Of a stretch of DNA of 64,000 nt, positions 61,392-64,000 are shown one piece after another. The first letter of the stretch is position 1; each line of letters starts with the position of its first letter. The position numbers and the translations under genes are program-made. This DNA comes from SZUA-430 sp040080835. Lineage in GTDB: Bacteria > Pseudomonadota > Alphaproteobacteria > Micropepsales > Micropepsaceae. The DNA lies in NCBI GenBank assembly GCA_040080835.1, contig JBEBHP010000006.1, forward strand, positions 1 to 64,000. The letters are read 5' to 3'. The notes beneath the pieces were generated by a model. The model was given only the letters and a program-made list of their open reading frames with translations, made no database searches and was not told where the DNA came from.

Positions 61392-61424
61392 TTGACTCGC
61401 GAGCCCAACTGACAAATTATCAGT
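61392..61424 (+). promoter_or_regulatory. Promoter with TetR-type operator
   Basis: TTGACT at 61392-61397 and AATTAT at 61415-61420 are 17 bases apart. Overlapping the -10 is a near-palindrome at 61408-61424 (ACTGACAAATTATCAGT, 14 of 17 symmetric) placed to block RNA polymerase. The adjacent tetR gene suggests its product binds here and regulates the two genes downstream. Confidence 0.62.
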
Positions 61425-61452
61425 CACACAGACGCAAAATGGGAGTGCCCAC

Positions 61453-62481
61453 ATGACAAAGCTGACCTTCACGCGCGACGAGATCATGGCAGAAGATGTC
61501 TACGCCAAGCCGCAGATCGAGGCTGGCTATCGCTTGCATGGTGGATTTGATGCGGCTGGGAAATACATCTCGCCCCGCACGAAGAACCGATGGCCGGCAG
61601 TACGCGCATGGCAGGAACAGCTTGCATCACGCGGTGCTCCACTGATTGACGCGACAATACGCCTGCTCAAGCGGGACGCGTATCCCAACGCGCAGCAGCA
61701 AAAACTTCTGCTCAATAGCGGCATGGGTGAAACGCTCTGGAACTCGCTGACCATAACCGGCGTGATTGAAGCGCGTGGCCGCGCACTCTGTGATGCCGAG
61801 GCGCCGGACTTCCAGAAGATCATCGAGGAAGACATCAGCGCGACGACGATCGGACATCTCAACAAGGGTTTGCTTTACGCACACGGCCTCGATGAAGGAG
61901 GCCACAAGGAAGCGGGCGAGGGCGGTCACGACGACATGTGGTTCGCCGTGCGCGACGCACTGTTTGGCAAGAACGCCTATCCGCTCCCGGAAGTACCCGC
62001 GAGCATCGGACGCCCCGAGATCGGAAGGCTGATGCCGCAGCTCGACAAGGTTTACGAAGACTGGATCCTGCTGCTGATGAACGTGCTCATGATTGAAGTC
62101 CGTGCCGAAGCGTTCTTTTCTTTCTGCGTCAGCATCATGCGATCACCCGATGTATTCAAGGACAGGCGCGCGGCGGCAGACCATGCGGCTGAACTGGTCG
62201 AACGCATCCGGACGGATGAGGCAATTCATGTGGCCTATCTGCAGTCTTTTGTTTCCGAACTGCGCAGCTACACGATCAGGACCCTCGACGGTCGGCGGAT
62301 CAAGGGGGCCGAAATCATCGACCCGATCTGGGAAGGCATGATCCACTGGCATTCGGTCACTCAGGCCGATTTCGGGCGTACACAAAGCCGCGCGGCCATC
62401 GAGGCGCGCATCGGCAAGCGCGCTGATGCAAGTGTACTGATTGCAAGATTTGACGCCCTGGAACAGAAGGCAGCAGCATAG
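61453..62481 (+). CDS. Ferritin-like-fold protein of unknown function
   Basis: About 342 residues, start ATG 61453 with GGGAG seven bases upstream. Mostly helical. Possible iron ligands are acidic and His residues in EEDISATTIGHLNKG, GGHKEAGEGGHDDMWF, IEVRAEAFFSF and RTDEAIHVAYLQ, the last an ExxH motif as in diiron ferritin-like proteins. The family is not one I can name. Followed by an SDR gene with a one-base overlap, and downstream of a tetR gene: a small oxygenase/oxidoreductase pathway is plausible. Confidence 0.72.
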   Translation: MTKLTFTRDEIMAEDVYAKPQIEAGYRLHGGFDAAGKYISPRTKNRWPAVRAWQEQLASRGAPLIDATIRLLKRDAYPNAQQQKLLLNSGMGETLWNSLTITGVIEARGRALCDAEAPDFQKIIEEDISATTIGHLNKGLLYAHGLDEGGHKEAGEGGHDDMWFAVRDALFGKNAYPLPEVPASIGRPEIGRLMPQLDKVYEDWILLLMNVLMIEVRAEAFFSFCVSIMRSPDVFKDRRAAADHAAELVERIRTDEAIHVAYLQSFVSELRSYTIRTLDGRRIKGAEIIDPIWEGMIHWHSVTQADFGRTQSRAAIEARIGKRADASVLIARFDALEQKAAA

Positions 62482-63368
62482 TGAAAGACTTGCGTGACAA
62501 GGTGGCGTTCATAACCGGCGGTGCAAGCGGCCTGGGTCTGGGTATGGCAAAGGCCTTTGGCCGACTGGGCATGAAAGTAATGATTGCCGATATTGAACAG
62601 GCCGCCCTCACACGTGCTGTTCAGGAGTTGAAAGACAGCCAGATCCGTGCAGAAGGCGTCCTTTGTGACGTGTCATCGCGCGGCAGTCTGCGAGAGGCCG
62701 CACTCAAGACGATTGCGACATACGGCAAGGTGCATGTCGTCTGCAACAATGCAGGCGTCGCAGTCGGTGGGCCGCTGGGGTCCGTCGATGAGCGCGACTG
62801 GCAATGGTGCACGGACGTGAACCTGCTGGGCGTAGTGTACGGCACCGAGATCTTCGCCCCCCTGATGGAAAGCCACGGCGAAGGTGGTCACTTCGTGAAT
62901 ACGGCCTCGATGGCAGGCTGGCTCGGCATTCCAAACATGGAGCCATACTGCGCATCAAAGTTCGCAGTTGTTGCCATGTCCGAAGGCTGGTCGGTGCAGT
63001 TGGCGCCAAAGAACATTGGTGTGTCCGTGCTTTGCCCGGGCTTCGTGCAAACCCGCATCCACGAAAGCCACCGCAACAAGCAGGCAAAATACGGCGCAGG
63101 TGACACCGTGCAGGTTGGACTGGGAGACAACCAGCAGCAGGCGGCTCAGATGGTGAACGCGGGGATCCCTGTCGAGCCTGTTGCCAACCGCGTGGTCGAG
63201 GCGATCCTGGACAACGATCTGTACATCTTCACTCACGTTGAGTTCAAACCGCTGGTCGAAATGCGCTTCGCCAGAGCCATGGAGGCGTTTGACAAGAGCG
63301 CCCGGAGCAAGGCGCTGTCCGTCCTGGTTCCGCGCGAGTTGACGTCGGGCCGGTTGCAGCAGAACTAG
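62481..63368 (+). CDS. Short-chain dehydrogenase/reductase
   Basis: About 295 residues from GTG 62481, whose first base is the last of the previous stop codon (TAGTG). Rossmann motif TGGASGLGLG, NNAG, catalytic Ser in NTASMAGW and YxxxK in YCASKFA. NAD(P)H-dependent oxidation or reduction of a carbonyl/alcohol. Tight coupling to the ferritin-like protein and the TetR-operator upstream indicate a joint pathway; substrate unknown. Confidence 0.93.
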   Translation: MKDLRDKVAFITGGASGLGLGMAKAFGRLGMKVMIADIEQAALTRAVQELKDSQIRAEGVLCDVSSRGSLREAALKTIATYGKVHVVCNNAGVAVGGPLGSVDERDWQWCTDVNLLGVVYGTEIFAPLMESHGEGGHFVNTASMAGWLGIPNMEPYCASKFAVVAMSEGWSVQLAPKNIGVSVLCPGFVQTRIHESHRNKQAKYGAGDTVQVGLGDNQQQAAQMVNAGIPVEPVANRVVEAILDNDLYIFTHVEFKPLVEMRFARAMEAFDKSARSKALSVLVPRELTSGRLQQN

Positions 63369-63515
63369 GGAGCGGCGTGAATCCGCCAAAATAGGGGAAC
63401 CCGGAAGCACCGCACTTGCTGGGGAGCCCGCCAAGCACCATCTAATTCAAGTTCAATACTGGCGTGCTAGGGTGCAAGCGTGTCGCCGTTTGAGTCGGCC
63501 AAGGAGAGTTTCGAT

Positions 63516-64000
63516 ATGGTTTTCTGGATCGTGCTTGGAGTTGTCGTCTTGCTCGTTGTCTGGATCATCTCGGTCTACAACGGCCTCGTCGCTTTGCGGC
63601 AGCGTGCGAACCAGTCCTTCGCGGATATCGATGTCCAGCTGAAGCAGCGTCACGACCTGATCCCCAACCTGGTCGAAACGGTGAAGGGCTACGCAGCCCA
63701 CGAAAAAGGAACCTTCGAAGCTGTCGTCCAGGCGCGAAACGCTGCCATGTCGGCGCAGGGTCCCGCCGCACAGGCACAAGCCGAAAACATGCTCTCCGGC
63801 GCATTGCGCCAGCTGTTTGCCTTGTCAGAAGCCTATCCGGACCTCAAAGCCAGCGCGAACTTCCAGCAATTGCAGCGTGACCTCAGCGACGTTGAAAACA
63901 AGCTGTCGGCTTCGCGCCGCTTCTTCAACAATGCAGTGTCTGAACTGAACGCAGCGATCGAATCCTTCCCGGCCGTACTTTTCTCGCGGTCGCTGGGATT
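63516..64000 (+). CDS. lemA: LemA family protein, C-terminus cut by window edge
   Basis: Starts at ATG 63516 behind AAGGAGAG and stays open for 161 codons to the right edge. N-terminal transmembrane helix (FWIVLGVVVLLVVWIISVYN), then GLVALRQRANQSFADIDVQLKQRHDLIPNLVETVKGYAAHE, the LemA signature. LemA proteins are membrane proteins with a cytoplasmic or periplasmic helical bundle of unknown role. A gene for a TPM-domain protein often follows, outside the window. Confidence 0.93.
   Translation, partial: MVFWIVLGVVVLLVVWIISVYNGLVALRQRANQSFADIDVQLKQRHDLIPNLVETVKGYAAHEKGTFEAVVQARNAAMSAQGPAAQAQAENMLSGALRQLFALSEAYPDLKASANFQQLQRDLSDVENKLSASRRFFNNAVSELNAAIESFPAVLFSRSLG

Overview
The window reads as a chromosomal stretch of a GC-rich alphaproteobacterium. 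Several genes belong to families found mainly in that class: HdaA, DUF2849, DUF2336, an Rsm22-type protein, a FeuP/FeuQ-like two-component pair and the hdaA-ppk-ppx order. I see no rRNA, phage, integrase, plasmid or CRISPR array. The genus cannot be fixed from sequence alone; the CYP153 P450, the paired acyl-CoA dehydrogenases and the CaiB/BaiF CoA-transferase would suit a hydrocarbon- or lipid-using Caulobacterales/Parvibaculales/Rhizobiales-like bacterium.

Layout. 1-2.5 kb: truncated DoxX-like gene, tRNA-Thr(TGT), orphan MacB-type permease, DUF502 protein. 2.6-8.9 kb: a forward cluster of DUF2066 protein, CDP-alcohol phosphatidyltransferase, hdaA, ppk and ppx (replication control and polyphosphate turnover). 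8.9-13.4 kb: esterase, two-helix K+ channel, a repeat-built COG4705-type membrane protein, a secreted beta-rich protein. 13.4-15.1 kb: a 1-kb dyad-rich intergenic region and a LuxR solo with a non-canonical ligand pocket. 15.2-19 kb: two unknown membrane proteins, CYP153 P450, SPFH protein. 19-24.4 kb (reverse): PQQ-type sugar dehydrogenase, TauD-like dioxygenase, and a giant membrane-anchored Hsp100-type ATPase whose C-terminus resembles a class-I release factor without its GGQ domain. 24.5-27 kb: three coupled membrane-protein genes (the MFS gene probably starts at ATT) and a YcxB-like protein. 27-32.5 kb (reverse): DUF2849-CysI-DUF934 sulfur assimilation genes and a THI5/NMT1-type ABC importer. 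32.5-38.6 kb: DUF1254/DUF1214 pair, PBP1A, GH42 beta-galactosidase, two tiny membrane proteins. 38.6-43.7 kb: two acyl-CoA dehydrogenases, patatin-like lipoprotein, beta/gamma-crystallin-like secreted protein. 43.9-47.5 kb (reverse): metal-uptake operon without an ATPase gene. 47.6-50.8 kb: secreted Asn/Gly-rich protein, PepSY-like protein, two-component system. 50.8-64 kb: XRE regulator, FecR-domain protein, CoA-transferase, HIT protein, lytic transglycosylase, MFS, Rsm22-like, DUF2336, TPR, a TetR/diiron-like/SDR locus with a visible operator, and a truncated LemA gene.

Three unrelated families of short palindromic intergenic repeats lie between these genes: A (two copies), B (one copy) and C (two copies, one containing a nested palindrome). 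Their hairpins differ between arms or copies by compensatory changes. Together with the Hsp100/release-factor-like fusion and the LuxR intergenic region, they are the most unusual content.
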